Positions 44,609-52,073 of a DNA stretch of 64,000 bases are shown one piece after another. This stretch comes from Clostridium_I sp047718555 (lineage in GTDB: Bacteria > Bacillota > Clostridia > Clostridiales > Clostridiaceae), in NCBI RefSeq assembly GCF_047718555.1, contig NZ_JBDNRK010000014.1, forward strand, positions 1 to 64,000. Reading direction: 5' to 3'. Below the pieces are notes generated by a model that ran no database searches, was not told the origin of the DNA, and worked only from the letters and a program-made list of their open reading frames with translations. Both the position numbers and the translations under genes were made by a program. Within the stretch, counting starts at the first letter, position 1. Every line of letters starts with the position of its first letter.

Positions 44609-45034
44609 CTATGGTGTAGTATTATATTCTTCTCCGTATTCCTCTCTATTTTCCTCTCTAGCTTCTTCCTTTTCCTCTTTTTCCTTACAAAAGAAAATTA
44701 CTGCCACTATTACTATAATAAATAAAGCATTGCCACCCAGCATTTTTCCAAGTCCCTTGCTACTACCTCCAAAGCTAGCTCCAAGATTGGAAAACGGATT
44801 ATTATTGAAAGGATTATTCTTGAAGGTTTCTTCTGTAGTATGCCTTTTTTTGCGATGTTGTGATGCATATTTGCCTTTCGATGATTGTGATGCAGAATAA
44901 GGTTTTTTCTTAAAATTAAAATTATTGAATTTTTTTCCTTTACCAAAGCCAAATACAATAACTAAAACTAATGCCCAGACTATCAATTTATTAGAACCAT
45001 TACCTGCACCTCCCAATATATCTCCTATTCCCAT
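44609..45034 (-). CDS. Small membrane protein with basic middle and acidic tail (cluster gene 4)
   Basis: The start chosen is MGIGDILGGAGNG at 45034 after GGGAGGAG; a longer frame to 45052 contains that site. The 141-residue protein has a hydrophobic segment (about 17-33, LIVWALVLVIVFGFGKG), a Lys/Ser/Asn-rich middle, a Gly-rich stretch with NPFNNNPFSNLGASFGG, a second hydrophobic segment (about 103-117, ALFIIVIVAVIFFC), and a Glu-rich tail. It is analogous to, but not obviously homologous with, the other two-segment proteins. It precedes the repeat protein at 44148, giving the same two-gene module arrangement. Confidence 0.68.
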   Translation of the reverse strand: MGIGDILGGAGNGSNKLIVWALVLVIVFGFGKGKKFNNFNFKKKPYSASQSSKGKYASQHRKKRHTTEETFKNNPFNNNPFSNLGASFGGSSKGLGKMLGGNALFIIVIVAVIFFCKEKEEKEEAREENREEYGEEYNTTP

Positions 45035-45155
45035 AATACTCACTCCTCCCATATTGTTAAAAGCTCTATAATATATTATTCTAAATTTATAATTTTGCTC
45101 TCATCTCATTTGTTTCCATTAATAAACTTAATAGATATACATAATTTATCTTGTA

Positions 45156-45192
45156 TATTTAAAAATGGTGCATTTTCACCAAATGCACCAAA
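45156..45192 (-). terminator. Intrinsic terminator after cluster gene 3
   Basis: TGGTGCATT pairs with AATGCACCA, followed on the minus strand by TTTTTAAATA. It separates the 45857-45196 pair from the 45034-44148 pair. Confidence 0.8.
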
Positions 45193-45195
45193 TGA

Positions 45196-45558
45196 TTACC
45201 TCAGTATTTTACTTATAGTATAAATTTGCAGGATTATATCTATGAGGTCGCCTCTCTCAGGACTCACCATAGGCTTTATCGCATTTAAAAGCTCAAATTC
45301 TCTGCCTCTGCCTCCAGAATATCTGGCAGTATTTCCAGTACTTCCGCCATTTCCAGAATTTCCACCGCCACCAGACATGGATCCAAATAGAGACGACATC
45401 TGATTCATATCAACAGATCCTAGTAAATTCATTATCTGGCTCATATCTACATTCTTTAGCATTCCAGCCAAATTCCCAAAATCCATATTACCAAAGCCTG
45501 TATTTTTGCCATCTATTACTTCTTCCCCTTCTAAAGGTTCATCTTCGTTTATTGCCAT
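45196..45558 (-). CDS. Protein with 12-residue NVDM repeats and helical tail (cluster gene 3)
   Basis: The 120-residue protein has an acidic head (NEDEPLEGEEVIDG), three repeats of about 12 residues (FGNLAGMLKNVDM, SQIMNLLGSVDM, NQMSSLFGSM), a Gly/Ser/Asn linker, and a helical tail (ELLNAIKPMVSPERGDLIDI then ILQIYTISKILR) homologous to the 44148-44552 protein. No family recognised. It lies 53 bases behind the 45612 gene and before a clear terminator, so the two form one transcription unit. Ribosome site GAGGTGAT. Confidence 0.75.
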   Translation of the reverse strand: MAINEDEPLEGEEVIDGKNTGFGNMDFGNLAGMLKNVDMSQIMNLLGSVDMNQMSSLFGSMSGGGGNSGNGGSTGNTARYSGGRGREFELLNAIKPMVSPERGDLIDIILQIYTISKILR

Positions 45559-45611
45559 AGTATCACCTCTTAATTAGGAGGACTTTTAAATTACACTCCT
45601 CCAAATTATCT

Positions 45612-45857
45612 TTAAAAACAATTTCTTCTACGGGATTTATAGCAGAATAGAAAAAATAATGTAATTATAAATAATACATCATTATCTACAAGTTCCTTAC
45701 TACTTCTTCTACTACTTCTTCTGCTACTGCTACTACTACTACTACTACTACTGCTACTACATCCCTCTGTACTTGACTTTTTCCCCTTATTTCCAAATTG
45801 AAGAATTATTAAAATCAGTATTGTAAGTGTGTTTAAGCTGCAACAGTTTTCATACAT
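45612..45857 (-). CDS. Small poly-Ser two-hydrophobic-segment protein (cluster gene 2)
   Basis: The 81-residue protein is a paralogue of the 43066 and 43702 products: CCSLNTLTILILIILQFGNK (about 5-24), a poly-serine linker, and ELVDNDVLFIITLFFLFC (about 54-71). Twelve consecutive Ser codons come mostly from a TAC/TGC-type trinucleotide repeat (plus strand 45719-45760), so linker length could vary by slippage without breaking the frame. Repeat copy D fills its upstream region. Ribosome site AAAGGGAGAG. Confidence 0.72.
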   Translation of the reverse strand: MYENCCSLNTLTILILIILQFGNKGKKSSTEGCSSSSSSSSSSSSRRSSRRSSKELVDNDVLFIITLFFLFCYKSRRRNCF

Positions 45858-45894
45858 ATTATCTCTCCCTTTAAGGACTTACGTCAAAGTATTA

Positions 45895-46068
45895 TTAATG
45901 AATCTTACTCAGTGGGAATTTGTATTTCCACTGGGTTTAGATGAATTATCCAGGGACGTGCCAGTGTTATCTCCACCTTCTGAAGAGCAGAGAACCAAAA
46001 TCTTAGATTTTGTGCGGATCGCTTTCACAGAGCGCATTGGAGTGTTACAACGGCTAGTCATCGGATAA
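45895..46068 (+). repeat. Hairpin repeat family, copy D
   Basis: First hairpin CAGTGGGAA/TTTCCACTG, then ATGAATTATCCAGGGACGTG, then GTTATCTCCA pairing with TGGAGTGTTAC, and GGCTAGTCATCGGATAA. The loop of the second hairpin holds the same AGCAGAGAACCAAAATCTTA...GATCGCTTTCACAGAG insert as copy H. It fills the space between cluster genes 1 and 2. Confidence 0.8.
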
Positions 46069-46069
46069 A

Positions 46070-46387
46070 CTAATAATCACAAGATGAGAATTCTGTAGAT
46101 TCTCCTCGAACATCTGATGGATCTGTATTAACTTTAATTATATTTGTATTTCCACCTCTATTATTTCCAAGTCCAAATACTATAGCAAGAACTATCGCTA
46201 TTGGTATTAATGAAGATCCGCCAAAACCTGAACGTCTTCTTCTTCCCCTGCAGCAAGGATCTGGGCAGCATCCTCCGCCTTGGCTACCTCCGCAGCCAAT
46301 AAATAAAACAAATATCAGTATTATGATTATTATCTTGTTATTTTTTCTTCCTAAACCTAAAAAATCACTACTAGATTTACAACCCAT
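46070..46387 (-). CDS. Cys/Gly-rich small membrane protein (cluster gene 1)
   Basis: The start chosen is MGCKSSSDFLGLGRK at 46387 after ATAGGAGG; the longer frame to 46420 includes the ribosome site. The 105-residue protein has a hydrophobic segment (about 18-32, IIIIILIFVLFIGCGG), a Cys/Gly-rich stretch GGGCCPDPCCRGRRRRSG, a second hydrophobic segment (about 59-75, SLIPIAIVLAIVFGLG), and a hydrophilic tail. The Cys-Pro-Asp-Pro-Cys-Cys patch could bind metal or cross-link. The upstream motif CATCTTTTGTTTT is shared with cluster genes 6 and 8. No family recognised. Confidence 0.68.
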   Translation of the reverse strand: MGCKSSSDFLGLGRKNNKIIIIILIFVLFIGCGGSQGGGCCPDPCCRGRRRRSGFGGSSLIPIAIVLAIVFGLGNNRGGNTNIIKVNTDPSDVRGESTEFSSCDY

Positions 46388-46417
46388 AAAATCACATCCT
46401 CCTATATATAATTTTTT

Positions 46418-46430
46418 CATCTTTTGTTTT
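46418..46430 (-). promoter_or_regulatory. Shared upstream motif of cluster gene 1
   Basis: CATCTTTTGTTTT on the plus strand matches the first 13 bases of the 31-base block upstream of cluster genes 6 and 8, on the same side and at a comparable distance from the start. Regulator or sigma factor unknown. Confidence 0.4.
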
Positions 46431-46705
46431 TTACCTACTATATACTATTCTACCTATTACAAATTGACACATATAACTTGTACATACTATAAATTTAATA
46501 TCAATAAAGACATTCCAATATTTTAACTCCATATTTCTTTATATACTGATATAATAGCTTTTCAAATTTTCCTTTCATATTAGTTACTACTCTATTTATA
46601 GCTTATGCACCTAAAACTTTTTTGACTTAAACTTTTCTTATAAGTACTGTTGTGATAAATTTATATTGATAGTTACATTAAATTATTTTATAAAAGGGAG
46701 TGATT

Positions 46706-47464
46706 TTGGACTTGATTTATTTTATAAAATTTCTATATTCAACTTTTATTTTGCCTCCAGGAATCTTCATATTATTGCTTTTAATATTTAGTCTCAAATT
46801 ATTTAAATACAAAGCTAAATTTGGTAAAAATCTGTTGTTATTAACTCTTATTTTTTATATTTTTACTACGCCTCTTGTAGATAATTCTATAATAGGATTA
46901 TTAGAAAATAAGTACAATGTACCAGAAAATCCAAAAGGAGATGTAATTGTAATGCTTGGTGGTGGAGCAACTCTGGATACTCCAAATCTAGGCTTTAAGG
47001 GTCATCTGTCTGGTTTCGCTGCAAATCGACTTATCACCACTGTAGAATTATACAAAAAATTAAATGTACCCATAATAATTTCAGGTGGTAAAGTATTTAA
47101 ATCTACAGGAACCGAATCTGAAATATCAAAGAACATATTAATTACCATGGGAATACCTGAAAATAAAATAATTATTGAGAACCAAAGTATCAACACTACA
47201 GAAAATGCTAAATATACAAAGAAAATTTTAGATAAATGCAATTTTAAAAATCCTATATTAGTTACTTCAGCTTTCCACATGCCTAGAGCTGTTCAACAAT
47301 TTAAAAAATTTAATACCGCTGTATTACCTTTCCCGACGGATTATCAAACCAATATTAAAGGCAGCTTTGAATTAAATGATTTTATCCCTTCAAGTAATGC
47401 ACTTTTAGAATTGAGCTTATCTGTAAAGGAATTTATAGGAATACTAGCATCAAGATCTTATTGA
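46706..47464 (+). CDS. YdcF-family (DUF218) membrane protein
   Basis: The roughly 252-residue protein has two N-terminal hydrophobic segments (about 8-30 and 42-58) followed by a DUF218 domain: GDVIVMLGGGATLDTP (near 78), NRLITTVELYKKL, PIIISGGKVF, NTTENAKYTKKIL and LVTSAFHMPRAVQQF. DUF218 proteins include SanA, ElyC and YdcF, linked to envelope integrity. The start is uncertain: TTG at 46706 has GGGAG 5 bases upstream, while GTG at 46700 overlaps it. Confidence 0.9.
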   Translation: MDLIYFIKFLYSTFILPPGIFILLLLIFSLKLFKYKAKFGKNLLLLTLIFYIFTTPLVDNSIIGLLENKYNVPENPKGDVIVMLGGGATLDTPNLGFKGHLSGFAANRLITTVELYKKLNVPIIISGGKVFKSTGTESEISKNILITMGIPENKIIIENQSINTTENAKYTKKILDKCNFKNPILVTSAFHMPRAVQQFKKFNTAVLPFPTDYQTNIKGSFELNDFIPSSNALLELSLSVKEFIGILASRSY

Positions 47465-47690
47465 ATAATAGACATAAAATAAGTTTTATGGATATATTTA
47501 ATGTGATATTTAGGATATTTACAATATATAAGCCTATTTTAAAGCATCTCTGAAAATAAATACAAGCAAAGAAGGATTTCTTATTTATCTATAGAATTAT
47601 TTTAGAAAATACATTATAAATATGTTTACCCAGTAATTCTATTTATAAAAAAACATAATCATTATTAAAATCAATTTTAGAGGTGATTTT

Positions 47691-47978
47691 ATGGCTTCAT
47701 ACATTGTGGTTACAAGTGTAGATAAAAATTCTAAAGACTTTGGTGATTTTTTAGAGGTTATTGAAAATTGTTCAAGCTTTTCCTGGCACTTTCCCCGATC
47801 TTCTGTATGGTTTATTAAGTCTAGCCTTTCTACAGAAGATATAACGGATAGAATAGCTGATTCCTTCAACACTGATGACGAAAGTTTTATCGTAGTGGAA
47901 ATAAAGAATAATATACAGGGCTGGCTTACTGATGATGAGTGGGATATTATAAACAACAACATTCTTACAGGCAAGTAA
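47691..47978 (+). CDS. Small stand-alone Cas2-like protein
   Basis: The 95-residue protein reads MASYIVVTSVDKNSKDFGDF, then SWHFPRSSVWFIKSS (about 34-48), ITDRIADSF, and DESFIVVEIKNNIQGWL (about 66-82). The order beta1 / helix / W-H-x-x-x-S-x-W-x-I strand / helix / acidic turn-F-V-V-E-I strand, then G-W-L, matches small ferredoxin-like proteins related to Cas2 and often annotated as 'SinR family'. No CRISPR array or cas gene is present. Ribosome site AGAGGTGAT. It is a single gene. Identification is by pattern only. Confidence 0.6.
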   Translation: MASYIVVTSVDKNSKDFGDFLEVIENCSSFSWHFPRSSVWFIKSSLSTEDITDRIADSFNTDDESFIVVEIKNNIQGWLTDDEWDIINNNILTGK

Positions 47979-48061
47979 CTATGCAGCAATCTGAAAAATA
48001 TGTACTTTCCTCAGTTATTAAATCTATTTTAATAACTACTTTTAATAACTGAATAGACAAA

Positions 48062-48097
48062 AAGCTGTGTAACAATGCATACATTGTTACACAGCCA
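48062..48097 (-). terminator. Intrinsic terminator of the ferredoxin-like gene
   Basis: GCTGTGTAACAATG pairs perfectly with CATTGTTACACAGC, followed on the minus strand by TTTTTGTC. Confidence 0.9.
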
Positions 48098-48129
48098 TCT
48101 AACTTTAATTTTAGGCCATTACAAACGCT

Positions 48130-48879
48130 TTATTTACTGGATAATATATTTCCTTCTGTTCCTATAATAACTTCTCTATAAGGAACAATAATCTGTGAAT
48201 TTAACATAGCTGCCTTTACTGCATTGACAATTCCTCCGCAGCAAGGTACTTCCATTCTCACTACTGTTACACTTTTAATATCATTAATTTTCAAAATCTC
48301 TGCTAATTTTTCTTCATAGAATTTAACATCATCTAATTTCGGGCATCCTATGACAGTAATGTGATCCTTTATAAAATCCTTATGGAAATCAGCATAAGCA
48401 TAGGCTGTACAATCTGCTGCCACTAAGAGATCAGCTCCCTTTAAATATGGTGCTCTTGTATTTATAAGTTTTAATTGCACAGGCCATTGCCTTAATTCTG
48501 AAGCATTAGAACTGCTTTCTGCTAGAGACTCCTGTTTAATTTTTATATTGTTTGCAGCAGATGCCTTTCTAACTATGGCTTTTGCAGCAGTTCCAGGGCA
48601 TCCACAAGGCATAGCTTGTACCTCTTGGTTTTTAGCAAGTTTCTCTTCTTTTAGTTTTTGAACTGCATCTTCACTATAATCCACTGCTTCTCTTTCTATT
48701 ATTTCTATAGCTCCTTCAGGACAGCCTGGTAAGCAATCTCCTAACCCATCACAATACTCATCACTTATAAGTCTTGCTTTACCATCAACAATTTTTATAG
48801 CTCCCTCATGACAGGCATTTACACATATTCCACAGCCGTTACATTTTTCTTCATGTATTTTAACTATTTTTCTTTTCAT
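48130..48879 (-). CDS. 4Fe-4S ferredoxin-like protein with additional Cys domain
   Basis: The 249-residue protein begins with a bacterial ferredoxin domain: CNGCGICVNACHEGA (about 14-28) and CDGLGDCLPGCPEGA (about 43-57). The second cluster motif has an insertion (CxxxxxCxxxC). The remainder includes MPCGCPGTAAKA, ADCTAYAYADFHKDF, IGCPKLDD and VPCCGG, so more cysteine sites are present. This type of protein is commonly next to Crp/Fnr or HcpR regulators and hybrid-cluster-protein genes in clostridia, and nitrosative/oxidative stress is the usual context. Ribosome site GGAGGTAA. Confidence 0.85.
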   Translation of the reverse strand: MKRKIVKIHEEKCNGCGICVNACHEGAIKIVDGKARLISDEYCDGLGDCLPGCPEGAIEIIEREAVDYSEDAVQKLKEEKLAKNQEVQAMPCGCPGTAAKAIVRKASAANNIKIKQESLAESSSNASELRQWPVQLKLINTRAPYLKGADLLVAADCTAYAYADFHKDFIKDHITVIGCPKLDDVKFYEEKLAEILKINDIKSVTVVRMEVPCCGGIVNAVKAAMLNSQIIVPYREVIIGTEGNILSSK

Positions 48880-48982
48880 TTTATATTACCTCCGTTTTTG
48901 ATTGTTATTTAATTCATAATTTTTGAATATTACAAACTAAATTTCAATTTATAATAGTTCGCCTTTTCTCACTATTATAAAC

Positions 48983-49113
48983 AGAGTTCTTTGTTTCAGG
49001 TGGAGTTTTTTTCTCCATCTGAAACTTAGAAATCGTTATCCAGGGACGTAGCATCCGTTATCTCCCACTTTGATAGAAGATGGGAGTATTACAGATGGTA
49101 GTCGTCGGATAAA
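48983..49113 (+). repeat. Hairpin repeat family, copy E
   Basis: First hairpin TTTCAGGTGGAG/CTCCATCTGAAA, then TCGTTATCCAGGGACGTAGC, then ATCCGTTATCTCCCA pairing with TGGGAGTATTACAGAT, then GGTAGTCGTCGGATAA. The terminal TTATCC and GGATAA can pair. It lies between two divergent genes and the palindrome at 49182. Confidence 0.85.
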
Positions 49114-49181
49114 TTGAAATTTAATAGATTTATTCTCTTGTTTCTATTACTCTATTATAGTAACATATTAATATAAAATCC

Positions 49182-49195
49182 GTAACCTAGGTTAC
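49182..49195. promoter_or_regulatory. Perfect palindrome between the ferredoxin-like and Crp/Fnr genes
   Basis: GTAACCTAGGTTAC is a perfect 14-base dyad, with another GTAAC half-site at 49160. Its position in the divergent spacer and its form GTAAC-N4-GTTAC fit a Crp/Fnr (HcpR-like) operator, probably for the adjacent regulator. Confidence 0.65.
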
Positions 49196-49327
49196 TAAAT
49201 TAAACATATTTATTAATTTTTAAGGATAATTAATTATTATTAACGATTGGATATATTACTTACAGAGCTGAAGTTTAATAAAAATAGAGAAACATAAAAA
49301 ATAATTTATTGATGGGATTGATATACT

Positions 49328-50008
49328 ATGAATAATTTAACTGATATACTTAAAAACTGTGTTATATTTAAAAATTTTAACGAAGAAACTATTAAAACAC
49401 TTTTAGCTAAAATAGATTATAAAATATGTTCCTATTTAAAAGACGAAACTATAGCCATTGAAGGTGATAATTGTTCCAGTATCGGTATAATAATAAACGG
49501 CTCCATAGAAATTAAGAAATTTTTTGCCTCTGGTAAAACTGTTACTATAGCAAAATTTTTCAGTGGAGATATTTTTGGTGAAGTTATAATATTTTCAGAT
49601 ATAAATAAATACCCTTCTACAATTGTAGCTTCTGAAAATTCTCAAATACTATTTATATCAAAAGAAGATATTGTTACTCTTTGTAGTATGAACGTGTCTA
49701 TTTTAAATAATTTTATGGGGTTATTATCTAACAAAATTCTAATGTTAAATAATAAATTAAAAAATCTATCCTATGAAACCCTAAGACAGAAAATTACAAG
49801 CCTTCTACTTGAAAGCTATCATGTAAATAGGAAAACACTATTTCAAATAAATTCCTCTCGAAAAGAAATGGCAGAGTCATTGGGAGTTCCCCGCCCTTCC
49901 CTGTCAAGAGAACTTATAAACATGAAAAAAGATGGACTTATAGATTTTCATAAAAATGCCTTTAAGATTTTAAATTTGGAGGCTATGGAAGATATACTCA
50001 TGAATTAG
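49328..50008 (+). CDS. Crp/Fnr-family transcriptional regulator
   Basis: The 226-residue protein has an N-terminal cyclic-nucleotide-type beta barrel (about 15-130; IEGDNCSSIGIIINGSIEIKK in part, and FSGDIFGEVIIF) and a C-terminal winged helix (about 150-220) with the recognition region SRKEMAESLGVPRPSLSREL. No Fnr-type cysteine cluster is seen at the N-terminus. The adjacent palindrome and ferredoxin-like gene suggest an HcpR-type role in nitrosative or redox stress. The start follows GATGGGATTGATATACT; the ribosome site is weak. Confidence 0.9.
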   Translation: MNNLTDILKNCVIFKNFNEETIKTLLAKIDYKICSYLKDETIAIEGDNCSSIGIIINGSIEIKKFFASGKTVTIAKFFSGDIFGEVIIFSDINKYPSTIVASENSQILFISKEDIVTLCSMNVSILNNFMGLLSNKILMLNNKLKNLSYETLRQKITSLLLESYHVNRKTLFQINSSRKEMAESLGVPRPSLSRELINMKKDGLIDFHKNAFKILNLEAMEDILMN

Positions 50009-50213
50009 GGTGATTCTGCAAATCCATTTTTTACTTTTATATCTTATAGTTGTAGTCAAAATTCTGGCCAAATTTATTATTTCTTGCTCTACTATTATCT
50101 TTCTTATCAAATATTAATACAAAAGTTAAATTAAAAATATAAATTATTTGAAAATTGATATTTTCTCAATTAGTATATATAATTTGTATAGTGAATATTT
50201 TTATTTAAAAAAA
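50009..50213. other. AT-rich spacer
   Basis: No gene or clear terminator follows the regulator. Nothing is recognised before repeat copy F begins. Confidence 0.4.
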
Positions 50214-50340
50214 GTTTATCCGATGACTAGTCGCTGTAACACTCCACCATATAAAGCTGGAGATAACAGCGACACGTCCCTGGATAATTCATCTAAATTT
50301 AGTGGGAGTACAAATTCCCACTAAATAAGATTCATTGATA
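50214..50340 (-). repeat. Hairpin repeat family, copy F (minus orientation)
   Basis: Read on the minus strand: hairpin TTAGTGGGAATTTG/CTCCCACTAAA, ATGAATTATCCAGGGACGTG, GTCGCTGTTATCTCCA pairing with TGGAGTGTTACAGCGAC, then TAGTCATCGGATAAAC. It is closest to copies D and G. It lies upstream of cls. Confidence 0.8.
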
Positions 50341-50422
50341 TTCAGTTTTACAATGGTTAGTCAAAAGATAAATGGTAATACTAATTCTGTATTAAAAAAT
50401 CAACCTAAGAGGAGATGAAGTT

Positions 50423-51883
50423 TTGAGTTTTTCAATATTGCTTTACGTAGTAATATGCACTTATTTAGCTAATATTTTCTGTGTTCTTATAACACTTTAT
50501 ATAGAAAGAAGAAAACCTATGATGGGTATTGTGTGGATAATTATAATGAATTTTTTACCCATAATAGGATTTATAGTATATCTGGTCTTCGGAAGAAATG
50601 TACATGTGAATAAAAAGATAACAAGAATAAAAAAAGATTTTGAAGCTCTTTACAACAAATATCTTATAAGAGAAAAATATTTAATAAACAGTGAAAGTGT
50701 AATATTTACAGATAAAAATACAATTAACTACATTAATATTATAAAATTAAACATTAATGCAAATAAGAGTATTTATTCACAAGATAACGATGTATCCATA
50801 TTTACTAACGGTGCAGATAAATATAATGCTCTTATAGAAGATATAAAAAACGCTAAAGATACTATAAATATTTTATACTTTATAATAAGGAATGATAGCA
50901 TAGGAAAAAAGATAGTAGATCTATTAACTGAGAAAGCAAAAAATGGTGTTGAAGTACGTATTCTTTACGATCAGGTAGGAAGCATTCTTACTCCCTTTAA
51001 AATGTTTAAGAAATTAATAAATGCTGGTGGAAAAGTTTGCAAATTTTTTCCTGTAACTATTGGACATCATATCAGTTTAAATTATAGAAATCATAGAAAG
51101 ATAATAACAATTGATGGTAAAATTGGCTATGTAGGCGGAATGAACATCGGTGATGAATACATGGGCCTTGGGAAACGCAAGCTTCCCTGGAGAGACACTC
51201 ATTTGAGAATTACGGGCAGTTCGGTTTACTTCCTTCAGGAAATATTCTTAACTGACTGGTATTATGCTTCAAAAGAAAAAGAAACTCATGAAAGACTGTT
51301 TATAGAACGTTTATTTCCAGATATAAAACCTCAGGGTTCCATTGGCATTCAGGTAGTCTCCAGTGGACCAGATTCAAACAAAGAGCAAATAAAGAGAAGC
51401 TTTATAAAAATGATTTCTTCTGCAAAGAAAAAGATATATATTCAAACTCCTTATTTTATTCCTGATGGTCCATTTTTAGAAGCACTGCAAACAGCAGCCA
51501 TGTGCAACATAGACGTAAGAATTATGCTGCCAAAAATACCTGATAAACAATTTGTATATAAAGCTACCACATCTTACATAAATGATCTTTTGGAGTATGG
51601 AATAAAAGTTTACCTATATCCTGGTTTTTTACATGCCAAAATGATATTAATAGATGATAATGTCTGTTCTTTAGGTACTTCAAACATAGATATACGAAGC
51701 TTTGCTCTAGATTTTGAAGTAAATGTCTTTGTATACAATACAGCCTTCTTATCAAAATGCATAAATATATTTGAAAATGATATGAAAGATTCTGAGCTTG
51801 TTACTAAAGAATGGTATTATTCTAGAGGTATCATTACTAGAGTTTTACAGGGAATAAGCAGACTTTTTTCACCGCTGATGTAA
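50423..51883 (+). CDS. cls: Cardiolipin synthase
   Basis: The enzyme joins two phosphatidylglycerol molecules to cardiolipin at the membrane. The 486-residue protein has two N-terminal membrane helices (about 3-24 and 36-56) and two phospholipase-D HKD motifs: NHRKIITIDGKIGYVGGMNI (near 227) and HAKMILIDDNVCSLGTSNID (near 409). Both are complete. The start is a TTG 6 bases after AGAGGAGATGA. It is a single gene; an inverted repeat AGAATACCAT/ATGGTATTCT (51990-52037) follows and may be its terminator. Confidence 0.96.
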   Translation: MSFSILLYVVICTYLANIFCVLITLYIERRKPMMGIVWIIIMNFLPIIGFIVYLVFGRNVHVNKKITRIKKDFEALYNKYLIREKYLINSESVIFTDKNTINYINIIKLNINANKSIYSQDNDVSIFTNGADKYNALIEDIKNAKDTINILYFIIRNDSIGKKIVDLLTEKAKNGVEVRILYDQVGSILTPFKMFKKLINAGGKVCKFFPVTIGHHISLNYRNHRKIITIDGKIGYVGGMNIGDEYMGLGKRKLPWRDTHLRITGSSVYFLQEIFLTDWYYASKEKETHERLFIERLFPDIKPQGSIGIQVVSSGPDSNKEQIKRSFIKMISSAKKKIYIQTPYFIPDGPFLEALQTAAMCNIDVRIMLPKIPDKQFVYKATTSYINDLLEYGIKVYLYPGFLHAKMILIDDNVCSLGTSNIDIRSFALDFEVNVFVYNTAFLSKCINIFENDMKDSELVTKEWYYSRGIITRVLQGISRLFSPLM

Positions 51884-52073
51884 AAATTAATATGAACAAC
51901 CCTTAATTTTTTTAATAATACTACAATTTGTAATTTAAAGAGATATAAAAAAGATCTTAACGAAACATTGCGGTTTTATAGTATTATATAAGAGAATACC
52001 ATGATTTCGTATATTCTGAGAGTATGGTATTCTTGTCTTATATAAACAAGAATTACTAGTTCTTTTAGCATAG

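Noticed and set aside
45829..46068. 79-codon plus-strand frame across repeat copy D
   Set aside because: The frame is created by the palindromic repeat itself, overlaps cluster gene 2 and has no independent support.
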